From NCBI GenBank assembly GCA_020697375.1, contig JAJFBJ010000032.1, positions 1-51,874 on the forward strand: DNA of 51,874 nucleotides, in the 5' to 3' direction. The position numbers and the translations under genes are program-made. This document shows, piece after piece, positions 25,357-33,970 of this stretch. A model generated the notes under the pieces. The model ran no database searches, was not told the origin of the DNA, and was given only the letters and a program-made list of their open reading frames with translations. Origin of the DNA: Nitrospira sp. GTDB lineage: Bacteria > Nitrospirota > Nitrospiria > Nitrospirales > Nitrospiraceae. Every line of letters starts with the position of its first letter. The first letter of the stretch is position 1.

Positions 25357-26682
25357 ATGGCTTCTCGTTTCTACAGATGGCTCGACAGCCGCCTGAACCT
25401 CAAACCGGTCCAGCGGACGTTGCTCGATGAGCCGATTCCAGGCGGCGCGAGCTGGATCTACGTATTCGGCTCCGCGACGCTCTTTCTGTTCCTCTTACAG
25501 GCCTCCACGGGCATGTTCCTCGCGCTGTACTATGCCCCGACACCCGATCACGCATACGACAGCGTCCGCTACATCGAAACCGAAATCACCTTCGGCTGGT
25601 TCGTGCGGGGCCTCCACCATTGGGGGGCATCGGCGATGGTCGTGGCCATCGGCCTGCACATGCTCCAGACATTTCTGTATGGCGCGTACAAACCACCGCG
25701 CGAAGCGATGTGGATGGTGGGGGTGGTGCTGTTTCTCATCGTGATGTCCTTTGCGTTTACCGGCTACCTGCTTCCCTGGGATCAAACTGCCTATTGGGCG
25801 ACGCAAATCGGCATCAACATGGCCGGGACCGTTCCGTTCGTTGGAGATATGCTTGCCCGTGTTTTGCGCGGAGGAGAGACGCTTGGCGCGCTGACGCTGT
25901 CTCGATTTTTCGCAATCCATGTCTTATTTCTGCCGGCTATCCTGATCAGTGGAATCGTCCTGCACATGTTTATCTTACGGCGTGTGGGACCGGCCGGACC
26001 CTGGACCGACGACCGGGCCTCCCTGGGCAGCGAAACGTTCGCTCCCAGACAGGTCTACATGGACGCGGTCGTCATGGCTGGAGTATTTCTGATCGTTGCG
26101 ATCCTGGCCTTCGCCATCCCTCTGCCCTTGACGGACAAAGCCGACCCCTCGGATACGAGCTTCGTGCCGGTGCCCGAATGGTATTTTTTGTTCTACTATG
26201 AATTGCTGAAGTACGTGCATGGACCGCTCGAACCCCTTGCGACCTGGGTCCTGCCTCTCGTTGTCATCCTGATCATGTGGTTCTGGCCGTTCATCGACCG
26301 GAATCCGGTGCGGAATCCCACCGGGAGACCGATGGCCTTGGGCAGCGGCCTAGTCTTTCTTCTTATCGTGTTCGGACTGCTGGGCATCTCAATGAAGAAT
26401 TTGTATGCCGTGCCGAGGATCGATCCGGCTGTGGCGCGCGGCAAGGCTCTCTATGCCGAGTTCGGCTGTGTCGGTTGCCACCGGATCCATGGGGAAGGTG
26501 GAGCCGTGGGGCCGGATCTGTCTGCCATCGGTGAGACGAGGCCCGACCGGGAATGGCACATCAAACACCTACGTGACCCTCAGTCCGTCTCGCCCGGGTC
26601 ATTCATGCCGAAATTTCCCTTGCCCGATGAACAGCTCAACGACTTGGCTACGTACATGCTGAGTCTGAAGCGAGCGACGTAG
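25357..26682 (+). CDS. Cytochrome b fused to a C-terminal haem-c domain
   Basis: A 441-aa quinol-oxidising subunit. The N-terminal part is a b6-like four-helix domain with haem ligands His87 or His88 (LHHWGAS), His101 (GLHML) and the second pair near 188 and 203 (IHVLF, VLHMF). A subunit-IV-like part with the quinol-site PEWY (VPVPEWYFLFYYELLKYV) follows. After the last helix a class I cytochrome c domain has CVGCH (371-375) and a probable Met ligand in SFMPKFPLP. The fusion takes the place of a separate cytochrome c1. With the Rieske gene it forms a complete bc-type complex for quinol:cytochrome c electron transfer. Confidence 0.94.
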   Translation: MASRFYRWLDSRLNLKPVQRTLLDEPIPGGASWIYVFGSATLFLFLLQASTGMFLALYYAPTPDHAYDSVRYIETEITFGWFVRGLHHWGASAMVVAIGLHMLQTFLYGAYKPPREAMWMVGVVLFLIVMSFAFTGYLLPWDQTAYWATQIGINMAGTVPFVGDMLARVLRGGETLGALTLSRFFAIHVLFLPAILISGIVLHMFILRRVGPAGPWTDDRASLGSETFAPRQVYMDAVVMAGVFLIVAILAFAIPLPLTDKADPSDTSFVPVPEWYFLFYYELLKYVHGPLEPLATWVLPLVVILIMWFWPFIDRNPVRNPTGRPMALGSGLVFLLIVFGLLGISMKNLYAVPRIDPAVARGKALYAEFGCVGCHRIHGEGGAVGPDLSAIGETRPDREWHIKHLRDPQSVSPGSFMPKFPLPDEQLNDLATYMLSLKRAT

Positions 26683-26765
26683 GCGCCTGAGAATCGGCGC
26701 CCGGCGGACGATACGGAAAGAACCTCTGTGAACCGTAACCCCTATAGACAGATATAGGCGCCCCT

Positions 26766-27200
26766 GTGAATGAGACACTTCATCTCGTCTGTCCGCATTG
26801 CAGCCATGTGAATCGGGTCCCGGCGGGTCGCTTGACCGATGGGCCGAAATGCGGGCACTGTCGCGCCGCGCTGTTTACAGGGCATCCGATCGGCCTCACC
26901 GCGGCGGATTTCGAACTCCATGTCTCGCGCGCCGATATCCCGCTGGTCGTGGATTTTTGGGCCTCCTGGTGCGGTCCTTGCCGGATGATGGCGCCTGCCT
27001 ACGAGCAGGCGGCGAAAGAACTGGAACCGCTCGTCCGGCTGGCCAAGGTCAATACGGAGGAGGAGCAGGCCTTGGCGACTCGGTTCGGGATCGTGAGTAT
27101 CCCAACTCTGGTCCTCTTCCGCGGAGGACGCGAGATGGCGAGGCAGCCGGGAGCGTTGAGCCGCCAGGACATCGTGCGTTGGGTCAAAGCCCACACTTGA
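26766..27200 (+). CDS. trxC: Thioredoxin 2 (zinc-ribbon thioredoxin)
   Basis: A 144-aa cytoplasmic thioredoxin. The N-terminus is a zinc ribbon (CPHC at 9-12, CGHC further on), followed by a thioredoxin fold with active site WCGPC (VDFWASWCGPCRMMAP) and the cis-proline segment IVSIPTLVLF. The ribbon plus WCGPC is the TrxC form, induced by oxidative stress in other bacteria. Start GTG 26766. It lies between the bc complex and the sulfur-oxidation genes on the same strand. Confidence 0.93.
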   Translation: MNETLHLVCPHCSHVNRVPAGRLTDGPKCGHCRAALFTGHPIGLTAADFELHVSRADIPLVVDFWASWCGPCRMMAPAYEQAAKELEPLVRLAKVNTEEEQALATRFGIVSIPTLVLFRGGREMARQPGALSRQDIVRWVKAHT

Positions 27201-27391
27201 TCGGGGCTTGCATCCCGCGCCGCCACCGGCTTGGCTGCCATGCTGTGGTGTGGTACTGCGGCGCCGGATGGTGATTGTTGCCTTAGTCGTCAGGGGTGAA
27301 CGATTGGCCTGATCGCGACGCCCGGTTGCGCTGGAATGTTCTTCAAGGCGGTCGCGCTTTCGGCGGCATACAGTTTGCGAGACTCCAAGAC

Positions 27392-28237
27392 ATGCGTAAG
27401 TATCTTCTTCTAGCCATGTTGATCGCAGGCCTCTTCGGAGGCTGCCTGGGTACACAGGAACCGCGAAGCGGAGCCCGCCTCCTTGCGCATGAGACCGAAT
27501 CCGGAGCGCTTGATGCCGTCTTCAGCCATCCTTCTCCTGATTCCATTCCTGAAGGTCGGCGCGGCGAGCGGATCCGATTGGGATATCAAATGGTCGTCCA
27601 TACTCAGGAATTCGCCACGCCCTACGTGGGGAATGCGCTTACCTGCGCCAATTGTCATTTGGACGCAGGGCTCGATCCCAACTCGGCCTCCTACGTCGGG
27701 CTCTCTCGGGTGTATCCGGAATATCGAGCACGTACCGGGAGAGTCGTGACTTTAGCCGACCGCATCAACGAATGTTTCGAACGTAGCCTGAACGGCAAGG
27801 CGATCCCTCAAGACAGCCACAAGCTCCATGCCATCGTGGCCTATATCGAATGGCTGTCGAAAGATGTTCCGCAGGGAACTCGCATGGCCTGGCGCGGCAT
27901 CCCGCGTATTCAATCCACCAGGCCTCCGGATGCCGGCAACGGAATGAAAGTGTTTACGGCCCGTTGCGCGTTTTGCCATGGAGCAGACGGGCAAGGCGCC
28001 ATGGCAGCCCCTCCCTTGTGGGGCCCTCATTCCTACAACATCGCGGCTGAAATGGCTCGCATTCCGGTGGCGGCATCGTTCATCAAATCGAACATGCCAC
28101 GGACAAGAGGGTGGGCCTTGTCCGATAATGACGCCTACGATGTGGCTGCATTCATCAATTCTCAACCACGCCCGGACTTTTCCGGCAAAGCCAGCGACTG
28201 GCCGAAAGGCGAGAAGCCGGCGGATGCACCCTATTGA
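27392..28237 (+). CDS. tsdA: Dihaem cytochrome c, TsdA-like thiosulfate dehydrogenase
   Basis: A 281-aa exported dihaem protein from ATG 27392; the frame opens at GTG 27296, but the signal sequence begins at 27392 (MRKYLLLAMLIAGLFGGC, possibly a lipoprotein with Cys18). Haem motifs are CANCH (85-89) and CAFCH (192-196). Between them, ADRINECFERSLNGK places Cys128 where TsdA enzymes have the Cys ligand of the active-site haem, and GNALTCANCHLDAG and FIKSNMP also fit the family. TsdA joins two thiosulfates to tetrathionate in the periplasm or runs the reverse reaction. A sulfite-oxidase-type gene follows two genes later. Confidence 0.78.
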   Translation: MRKYLLLAMLIAGLFGGCLGTQEPRSGARLLAHETESGALDAVFSHPSPDSIPEGRRGERIRLGYQMVVHTQEFATPYVGNALTCANCHLDAGLDPNSASYVGLSRVYPEYRARTGRVVTLADRINECFERSLNGKAIPQDSHKLHAIVAYIEWLSKDVPQGTRMAWRGIPRIQSTRPPDAGNGMKVFTARCAFCHGADGQGAMAAPPLWGPHSYNIAAEMARIPVAASFIKSNMPRTRGWALSDNDAYDVAAFINSQPRPDFSGKASDWPKGEKPADAPY

Positions 28238-28373
28238 GAAAGTACGATATGGTGATTGGATGAGTTCATCAATCATGACCTTCAGGATCGATCACCCAAT
28301 AACCAGCATCCTTCACACTGTGTGACACTTCGTCTGTGGCGGCTGTCCATCCACCGGCTGAAAGGAGAGCGAG

Positions 28374-28790
28374 ATGAAACTCAGCGTAGCCTATCAAGGA
28401 GGAACGCGCTACGACATCGTCAGCGACCGGCATCGGGTGGTCACAGATCAACCGGGGGATGAAGGCGGGACGGATGCGGGCATGACGCCCGTGGAATTGT
28501 TCGTGGGTTCCGTGGCGAGCTGTGTCGGTTACTTTGTCGGCCGATTCTGCGCGAGGCACGACATTTCGCGCGAAGGGTTGAAGGTTGAAGCGGAGTGGAC
28601 GATGGCCGAGGGACCGCACCGTGTCGGTCAGATCCTGCTCGCGATTCGCCTGCCCCATCGCGTGACACCAGAGCAGAAGGAAAAGCTGCTCAAAGTCGCC
28701 TATGGCTGCACCGTGCATCAATCGATCGCCGTGGCGGCCAACATCGCCATCGACCTGAATCCGCATAGCCACGCGGTGACTCCAACATAA
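28374..28790 (+). CDS. OsmC/Ohr-family protein
   Basis: A 138-aa OsmC-fold protein. The two redox cysteines are present: Cys50 (GSVASCVGYF) and Cys112 (VAYGCTVHQSI). The family reduces organic hydroperoxides; YhfA-like members have unknown roles. GAAAGGAGAG precedes ATG 28374. It stands between the TsdA-like and sulfite-oxidase-like genes and ends 4 bp before the latter, so coexpression is likely. Confidence 0.88.
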   Translation: MKLSVAYQGGTRYDIVSDRHRVVTDQPGDEGGTDAGMTPVELFVGSVASCVGYFVGRFCARHDISREGLKVEAEWTMAEGPHRVGQILLAIRLPHRVTPEQKEKLLKVAYGCTVHQSIAVAANIAIDLNPHSHAVTPT

Positions 28791-28794
28791 CGGA

Positions 28795-29985
28795 ATGGAT
28801 GCGATGTCAGTCTCTCGACGCACATTGTTGAGGACGTTGGTGCAGGGAATTGGCGCCGGCTTCGTCCTGAACCGCCGGCTTCCGGCGGCCAAAGCCGGCT
28901 CGGCCGATGAAGCCGAGTACTCCACCGGCCCTCTTACCGTGCGGGTCATGAGGCCCTTCAATGCGGAAACATCCGTTCGAGAATTCACTTCCTGGCTGAC
29001 TCCCAACGAACGGTTCTTCGTGCGCAGTCACTTCGGCCCGCCCACGGCCGAAGCGATACACCGTGATACATGGCGGCTGACGGTGAAGGGACTGGTCAAG
29101 GAAGGGCTGAGCCTCAGCCTCAAGGAATTACGACAGTTCGAGGAGGTTACCATCACGGCAGTCCTGCAATGCAGCGGTAACGGCCGCGCCAGCCATCGGC
29201 CGAAAGCGCCGGGAGTCCAATGGGAGCGTGGAGCGGTCGGCAATGCGCAATGGACCGGAGTGCGGCTGCGGGACCTGCTGCAACAGGCGGGAGTGAAGCC
29301 GCCGGGTCTTCATGTGCAACTGCAAGGGGCGGATCGCCCGGCGGTTGCGACGGTGCCTTTGTTCACGCGCAGCATTCCTCTGGCGAAGGCGCTCCATCCC
29401 GATACGCTGCTCGCCTATGAAATGAACGGGCGTCCCTTGCCGTTGCTGCACGGCGCGCCGCTGCGTGTGATCACGCCCGGATGGACAGGGCAGTCCTGCA
29501 TGAAGTGGCTGGCCGAGATCACGGTGCGAGGGGACGAATCTCCCGGCCATTACATGCAGCAGGCCTATCGCATACCGGAGACGTCGATCCAACAGGGATC
29601 CGGCTTGCCCGGCAGCGCAATGGTTCCCGTCGAAGAGATGGTGGTGAAATCACTGATTGCCGTACCGGCCGATGGAGCGACGGTGAGGAAGGGCCCGGTG
29701 ACGATTCAAGGCGTGGCCTGGGCCGGTGAAGCGCCGGTGGCGAAGGTCGAGGTGTCTTGTGACGACGGGCAGGCATGGGACCAGGCTCGTTTGATCGGTG
29801 AAGAGCAACCCTATGCATGGCGGCAATGGCAGTATGTGTGGAATGCGCGCGCGGCTGGTCCGACGGTCATCCTCTGCCGAGCGACGGATGCGCATGGAGA
29901 ACGGCAACCGGCGACGAGCCCATGGAATCCCAGTGGCTTTCTTTGGAATGGATGGGATCGCCGGATCGTGACGGTGGCACTGTGA
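28795..29985 (+). CDS. Sulfite-oxidase-type molybdopterin enzyme (Tat-exported)
   Basis: A 396-aa periplasmic molybdoenzyme. A twin-arginine signal (SRRTLLRTLVQGIGAGF) leads to the sulfite oxidase Mo domain with the molybdenum-ligating Cys126 (VLQCSGNGR) and to a C-terminal Mo-co dimerisation domain (about 285-396, ending in the conserved WNPSGFLWNGWDR). There is no haem b5 domain, as in bacterial SorA-type sulfite dehydrogenases that pass electrons to a separate cytochrome c; such a gene starts 2 bp downstream. Sulfite oxidation is the likely reaction; other oxidase-family substrates are possible. Confidence 0.88.
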   Translation: MDAMSVSRRTLLRTLVQGIGAGFVLNRRLPAAKAGSADEAEYSTGPLTVRVMRPFNAETSVREFTSWLTPNERFFVRSHFGPPTAEAIHRDTWRLTVKGLVKEGLSLSLKELRQFEEVTITAVLQCSGNGRASHRPKAPGVQWERGAVGNAQWTGVRLRDLLQQAGVKPPGLHVQLQGADRPAVATVPLFTRSIPLAKALHPDTLLAYEMNGRPLPLLHGAPLRVITPGWTGQSCMKWLAEITVRGDESPGHYMQQAYRIPETSIQQGSGLPGSAMVPVEEMVVKSLIAVPADGATVRKGPVTIQGVAWAGEAPVAKVEVSCDDGQAWDQARLIGEEQPYAWRQWQYVWNARAAGPTVILCRATDAHGERQPATSPWNPSGFLWNGWDRRIVTVAL

Positions 29986-29987
29986 GA

Positions 29988-30698
29988 ATGTTGCAACATC
30001 CCCTCAGCAGCCTCTTCGCGTTACTCAGGACCTCAATGTACAAACACCGTAGGTCTCAGTCTCTTGTTCATTGCGGCCTTGCCGGGCGAATGTATTCACC
30101 ATTCTTCATGATGCTGCTGGTTATTCTGGGTATGGGGGCGGTGACGGCCGCTCAGGAAGAGGAGCAGGCCACGATCGATCCCGGCCTGTCCCGGCGCGCA
30201 GGCACATTGATGCTGGCCCGTTGCGCGGTCTGCCATACGACCGACCTGATTTCTCAACAGCGGCTGCCTGAAGAGCGATGGAAGGCGACGGTGGAAAAGA
30301 TGGTGCGCTGGGGCGCCGACCTTTCTCAGGAAGAAGTTACCCTGCTCCTACAATACTTGACGATGCGTTACCATCCCGGCGCAGCGGATCATCTGCCGGC
30401 GATCGAACATGAGTTGGGGATGATGGAGCCTCCCAGGGGACAGGATCCGGCAAGCGGGAGGCCGCCGGCCGGGGTGGCCTCAAGGGGTTCGGAGATCTAT
30501 GCGCACAACTGCCGGGCTTGCCATGGCGAAGCCGCCGCCGGTGGCGTGGGACCGAAACTGGCAAACCATGCGGTCCTCAAGAACGAAGGTTCCTTTTGGG
30601 AAACGGTTGTCCATGGCCGCGGGCCGATGCCGGCCTGGGGCGCGCTGCTCAGCCATCAAGACATCGCGGACATCCATGCCTGGCTGTCCAGCAAATGA
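29988..30698 (+). CDS. Dihaem cytochrome c, probable electron acceptor of the sulfite-oxidase-type enzyme
   Basis: Up to 236 aa from ATG 29988, 2 bp after the molybdoenzyme stop. ATG 30090 would give a more typical signal peptide (MYSPFFMMLLVILGMGAVTAA). Two haem motifs: CAVCH (79-83) in a domain with ERWKATVEKMVRWGADLS, and CRACH (175-179) in a class I domain with a probable Met ligand in GRGPMPAWG. Tight coupling to the SorA-like gene parallels SorAB, but SorB has one haem, so this is a two-domain variant. It probably carries electrons towards the terminal oxidase. Confidence 0.82.
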   Translation: MLQHPLSSLFALLRTSMYKHRRSQSLVHCGLAGRMYSPFFMMLLVILGMGAVTAAQEEEQATIDPGLSRRAGTLMLARCAVCHTTDLISQQRLPEERWKATVEKMVRWGADLSQEEVTLLLQYLTMRYHPGAADHLPAIEHELGMMEPPRGQDPASGRPPAGVASRGSEIYAHNCRACHGEAAAGGVGPKLANHAVLKNEGSFWETVVHGRGPMPAWGALLSHQDIADIHAWLSSK

Positions 30699-30803
30699 AT
30701 CTATCACTGAGCATTCGTAAGGAATGCAATGCATCATAAAGTTCGGAATTGACGGCAGTCGATCGTGAGGGCGGTAGGCCGTCGGCTCAAAAGGAGGTGT
30801 GTC

Positions 30804-31394
30804 ATGAATGTGAAGCAAGCAGTGGGCAGGGCAATGGTTCTCGCGGGCAGCGCGCTGCTCTTGTCGGGATGCGCAGGTCACCATACGGGAAAACTCGACG
30901 ACAAGCTCAAGGCGAATGCCACGATCAGCGGCCCCGGCATCACCGGAGAAGCGCGTCTGTATCAAGAGTATGAGGGGCGAGTGCGTATCAAAATGACGGT
31001 GCAGGGAACCGCCGACAGCAAGCTGACTCCTGGCCGGCACGCGGTCCATATCCACGAAACCGGGGCCTGTGAGCCGTTCACGGCTGCGAAGGGGCATTAT
31101 GATGGAAATGTCGATCCGCAGGCCAACCCGGAAGCGAACGTCAGTCCCGGACTGGGGAACCATCCCTATCATCTCGGGGATTTGCCGAACCTCGTGGTGG
31201 ATGAGAACCGCAAAGGGACCCTCTATACCATCACGAATCGGGCAACCTTGGCCTCCGGCATGACGACGCTCTTTGATGCGGACGGCAGCGCGTTCATCAT
31301 CCACGGTCTTGAAGACAAGTATCTGCCCGATCCTCCGACCAAGGACGCGCCGGGAGGCTCCAGGATCGCCTGCGGAGTGATTGTGAAGAAGTAA
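30804..31394 (+). CDS. sodC: Cu/Zn superoxide dismutase, lipoprotein
   Basis: A 196-aa envelope superoxide dismutase. AAAAGGAGGTG (30789-30799) sets ATG 30804. The signal ends in a lipobox LLSGC (Cys23). Metal-site segments: HAVHIHETG, the Zn-loop region GHYDGNVDPQ...HPYHLGDLPNL, and the last Cu ligand in AFIIHGLEDKY. GGSRIACGVI carries the cysteine of the usual disulfide. It protects periplasmic haem and copper proteins from superoxide. It lies between cytochrome genes on the same strand. Confidence 0.93.
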   Translation: MNVKQAVGRAMVLAGSALLLSGCAGHHTGKLDDKLKANATISGPGITGEARLYQEYEGRVRIKMTVQGTADSKLTPGRHAVHIHETGACEPFTAAKGHYDGNVDPQANPEANVSPGLGNHPYHLGDLPNLVVDENRKGTLYTITNRATLASGMTTLFDADGSAFIIHGLEDKYLPDPPTKDAPGGSRIACGVIVKK

Positions 31395-31447
31395 TGGGTT
31401 TCCGGCGACGAGATACGAGAGACGAATGACGAGCAGAGGAGGTCAGA

Positions 31448-31807
31448 GTGGCAACGTTCATTATTTCCGGCAGTCGAGGAACGGACGATCCGACGATGGC
31501 GACCTTGCCGTTCATGGCGGCGAAGACGGCCAAGGAACAAGGCCATGACGTCGTATTGTGGCTGTGGAATGAAGCGGTCACATCCGCGCGCAAAGGCACG
31601 GCGGACCATGTTGTCGGTGTCAATTTGACGCCGATGAAAGATTTACTGGGCGTCCTGCAGGCCGCCGACATTCCGATTTGGGTCTGCGGCGCCTGCGCCG
31701 TCGCGCGGCAAATCGGACAAGACGATCTTGTGGCGGGCGCGGTGATGAAAGGCATGCCGGACTACATCAAGGCGGTGGCGGAGCGAGATCGGACAGTGGC
31801 GTTCTAG
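31448..31807 (+). CDS. DsrE-family sulfur-relay-like protein
   Basis: A 119-aa cytoplasmic protein with the DsrE/DsrF-like alpha-beta fold (GTDDPTMATLPFMAAKTAKE, DVVLWLWNEAV). The only cysteines, Cys79 and Cys82 in IWVCGACAVARQIG, include the position where DsrE-like proteins carry their persulfide-binding cysteine. Start GTG 31448 has GAGGAGG upstream. Its place in a thiosulfate/sulfite cluster supports a sulfur-transfer role, though many DsrE-like proteins are uncharacterised. Confidence 0.8.
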   Translation: MATFIISGSRGTDDPTMATLPFMAAKTAKEQGHDVVLWLWNEAVTSARKGTADHVVGVNLTPMKDLLGVLQAADIPIWVCGACAVARQIGQDDLVAGAVMKGMPDYIKAVAERDRTVAF

Positions 31808-31875
31808 CAACGCTTCCGGTTGGTGATACCCTGATGCAACATCCGGAACCCATGGAGTACCTAAGGAGTCACTGA

Positions 31876-32472
31876 ATGATCAGCCGAATGATGGCAAGGA
31901 TCCTGACCGCGTTCGTGGTGGTTGTTCCGACCGTTGTCATGGCAGTCGGTCCGGACATGATGCGGCCTCGTGTGCCGGCGGATAAATTGGAAGGCGTGCG
32001 GGCCATTCGAAGTCCTTTGCCGGATTCGCCGGAGATCGTTGAAAAGGGCAAGGCGATTTACCATGGCAAAGGGACCTGTGTAAGCTGCCACGGAACCAGC
32101 GGGGCCGGCGATGGACCTGCCTCTACGGGTCTCAATCCTTCACCGCGTGACTTTCAGCGCTACGGGTTCTGGCGGCATCGGACGGAAGGCGAGCTCTATT
32201 ACGTCATTCAGAACGGCTCGCCGGGAACGGCGATGGCGCCGTTCGGCGCGATTCTGACTGACGAAGAAATCTGGAGCCTCATCCAATACGAGCGGACATT
32301 CAGCCGGCATGGAGGTCCTCGCAAGGGTATGAGGGGGATGGGTGGTCGCGGTCGGATGGGTCATATGGAGTCCCAGGGTGGCATGGAACATGACCGCATG
32401 GACCAGCATGACCAGGAGGAAGCCGATACCGCTTCCCCGGAAGAGGGCGACACAATCCCGAAGAGTGAATGA
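31876..32472 (+). CDS. Monohaem cytochrome c with Met/His-rich metal-binding tail
   Basis: A 198-aa exported cytochrome: signal peptide to about residue 23, one class I domain with CVSCH (68-72) and possible Met ligand in GTAMAPFG, then a tail from about 145 to 185 that alternates Met, His, Gly and acidic residues (GMRGMGGRGRMGHM, GGMEHDRMDQHD). Such tails bind copper or other soft metals in CopA/CusF-like proteins. The haem domain resembles the cytochromes found with oxidases. The ribosome site AAGGAG precedes ATG 31876. It ends the sulfur cluster. Confidence 0.85.
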   Translation: MISRMMARILTAFVVVVPTVVMAVGPDMMRPRVPADKLEGVRAIRSPLPDSPEIVEKGKAIYHGKGTCVSCHGTSGAGDGPASTGLNPSPRDFQRYGFWRHRTEGELYYVIQNGSPGTAMAPFGAILTDEEIWSLIQYERTFSRHGGPRKGMRGMGGRGRMGHMESQGGMEHDRMDQHDQEEADTASPEEGDTIPKSE

Positions 32473-32848
32473 AACAGAGGCATTGCCGCCTCCGTTGCGC
32501 CTGTCAGAACCGATTTGCCCGCCACCATATTCAATAATCCTCGACTCTCCCTCCTCCTCTGCTCCGTGAGCCTTCTCTTTGATGACTCTCACGGTCATTC
32601 ACCATTGCGTCCGGCCTGTTGTGCCCCTTCCGGGTTTGATGGTGAGCCCCGTGCCGGCCAGCGCGGCCATGGCCTTCAGCTCGGTCAGCGTCGTGATGAA
32701 CAGCTTGCGGTTGCGGAGAGTGCGGATCAATTGACCGTAGTCGGTCCGCGATTTCTGATCGCGACAAGCCTTGCGGAGAGATGTTGCGGAGAGATGAAGG
32801 CAGCATTTGCGAGGTCCGCGCTGTATCATGCGGGTACAGGACGCAGAG
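32473..32848. other. 376-bp gap with an unassigned minus-strand open frame
   Basis: No plus-strand gene is convincing. A minus-strand frame (32599-32865) ends with a protein-like segment (RTDYGQLIRTLRNRKLFITT, then TELKAMAALAGTGL), but its start overlaps the next gene and no ribosome site was found. It may be a fragment of a small gene. A weak GAGGC/GCCTC hairpin follows the cytochrome stop. Confidence 0.3.
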
Positions 32849-33730
32849 ATGGAACGACCATCCATGGACAGCTATCTGAACACAGATGTCTTGATCCGGC
32901 TGTCGGCATTTGCCGGGGTGCTCGGGCTGATGGCTCTCTGGGAGGTGAGGATGCCGCGGCGTCCGCTGACCACCGCCAAAAGACGACGTTGGAGCGCCAA
33001 CCTCGCCGTCGTGGCATTGGATTCGATCATCCTGCGCCTGCTGTTCGCCGCCGGCGCAGTCGGCGCGGCTGCCCTGGCTACCGACCGGAACTGGGGCGTG
33101 CTGAATCACGTAAATTGGCCGCTCTGGATCGAGATCGTGGCGGCGGTCGTCCTGTTGGACCTGGTGCTGTACTTACAGCACGTCATGTTTCACGCCGTCC
33201 CTCTGTTCTGGCGATTCCATATGATGCACCATGCGGATCTGGATTTTGACGTCACCACCGGGATCCGCTTTCATCCAGTCGAAGTCGTGATCTCGATGGC
33301 GATCAAGGTAGCGGCAGTGGTTCTCCTGGGGGCGGCTCCTGCCGCAGTGTTGATCTTTGAAGTCTTGTTGAACGCCACCTCGATGTTCAATCACGGGAAT
33401 GTCTGGATTCCTTCTCCGGTGGATCGAGCCCTTCGGTGGATCATCGTCACGCCGGACATGCATCGCATCCACCATTCGGTCATACCTCGGGAGACCAACT
33501 CAAATTATGGATTCAATCTACCTTGGTGGGACCGTTTGTTGTGGACCTATCGTGAGGACCCCGTCCATGGACAGACCGGAATGACGATCGGGCTGGAGGA
33601 ATTTCGAGATCCCGGCCGGTTGACCTTGGCCGGCATTCTGGCGCTGCCGTTCTCGGCCCTCCATCGAATCAGCCTATATGAGGAAAATCGGCCGGCTGCT
33701 GATTCTGCATCTCGTCAAGGCGGTTCCTGA
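32849..33730 (+). CDS. Sterol desaturase / fatty acid hydroxylase family membrane di-iron enzyme
   Basis: A 293-aa integral membrane protein. The His clusters of the superfamily are present: HVMFH (HX3H), HMMHH (HX2HH) followed by FH in GIRFHPVEV, and HRIHH (HX2HH) near WWDRLLWTY. They hold a di-iron centre that hydroxylates or desaturates a lipid. Start ATG 32849 with AGGA eight bases upstream; ATG 32864 is possible. The substrate is unknown; hopanoid or carotenoid modification are family options. Confidence 0.88.
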   Translation: MERPSMDSYLNTDVLIRLSAFAGVLGLMALWEVRMPRRPLTTAKRRRWSANLAVVALDSIILRLLFAAGAVGAAALATDRNWGVLNHVNWPLWIEIVAAVVLLDLVLYLQHVMFHAVPLFWRFHMMHHADLDFDVTTGIRFHPVEVVISMAIKVAAVVLLGAAPAAVLIFEVLLNATSMFNHGNVWIPSPVDRALRWIIVTPDMHRIHHSVIPRETNSNYGFNLPWWDRLLWTYREDPVHGQTGMTIGLEEFRDPGRLTLAGILALPFSALHRISLYEENRPAADSASRQGGS

Positions 33731-33845
33731 CATTCAACCGCAGGGTGTAATATTTTCATTCCTCCACCGTCTGTAGGCGTGGCGGCACATCGATAAGCAT
33801 TTCACGAGAGACAATCCGTGGTTCGTAGTGGCGTTCGTTGCCACC

Positions 33846-33927
33846 ATGCCCGCCGGTTGATCGCGCGCGGGCGTGGACATTGAAGTAGCGCATGCATACC
33901 ATTGATGCATGCGGGTCAACCGGCATG
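33846..33927. repeat. Nested inverted repeat in intergenic region
   Basis: An inner perfect 9-bp pair, CGCATGCAT (33889-33897) and ATGCATGCG (33905-33913), lies inside an outer perfect 9-bp pair, GCCGGTTGA (33852-33860) and TCAACCGGC (33916-33924). The 3' arms are almost continuous while the 5' arms are 28 bases apart. It could fold as an RNA hairpin or bind dimeric protein. It lies in the 240 bp after the desaturase gene, where no gene was recognised. Confidence 0.5.
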
Positions 33928-33970
33928 AGATACGATAGGATTGCCTCGTGCTCGATTGGGGTGAGGAGCA

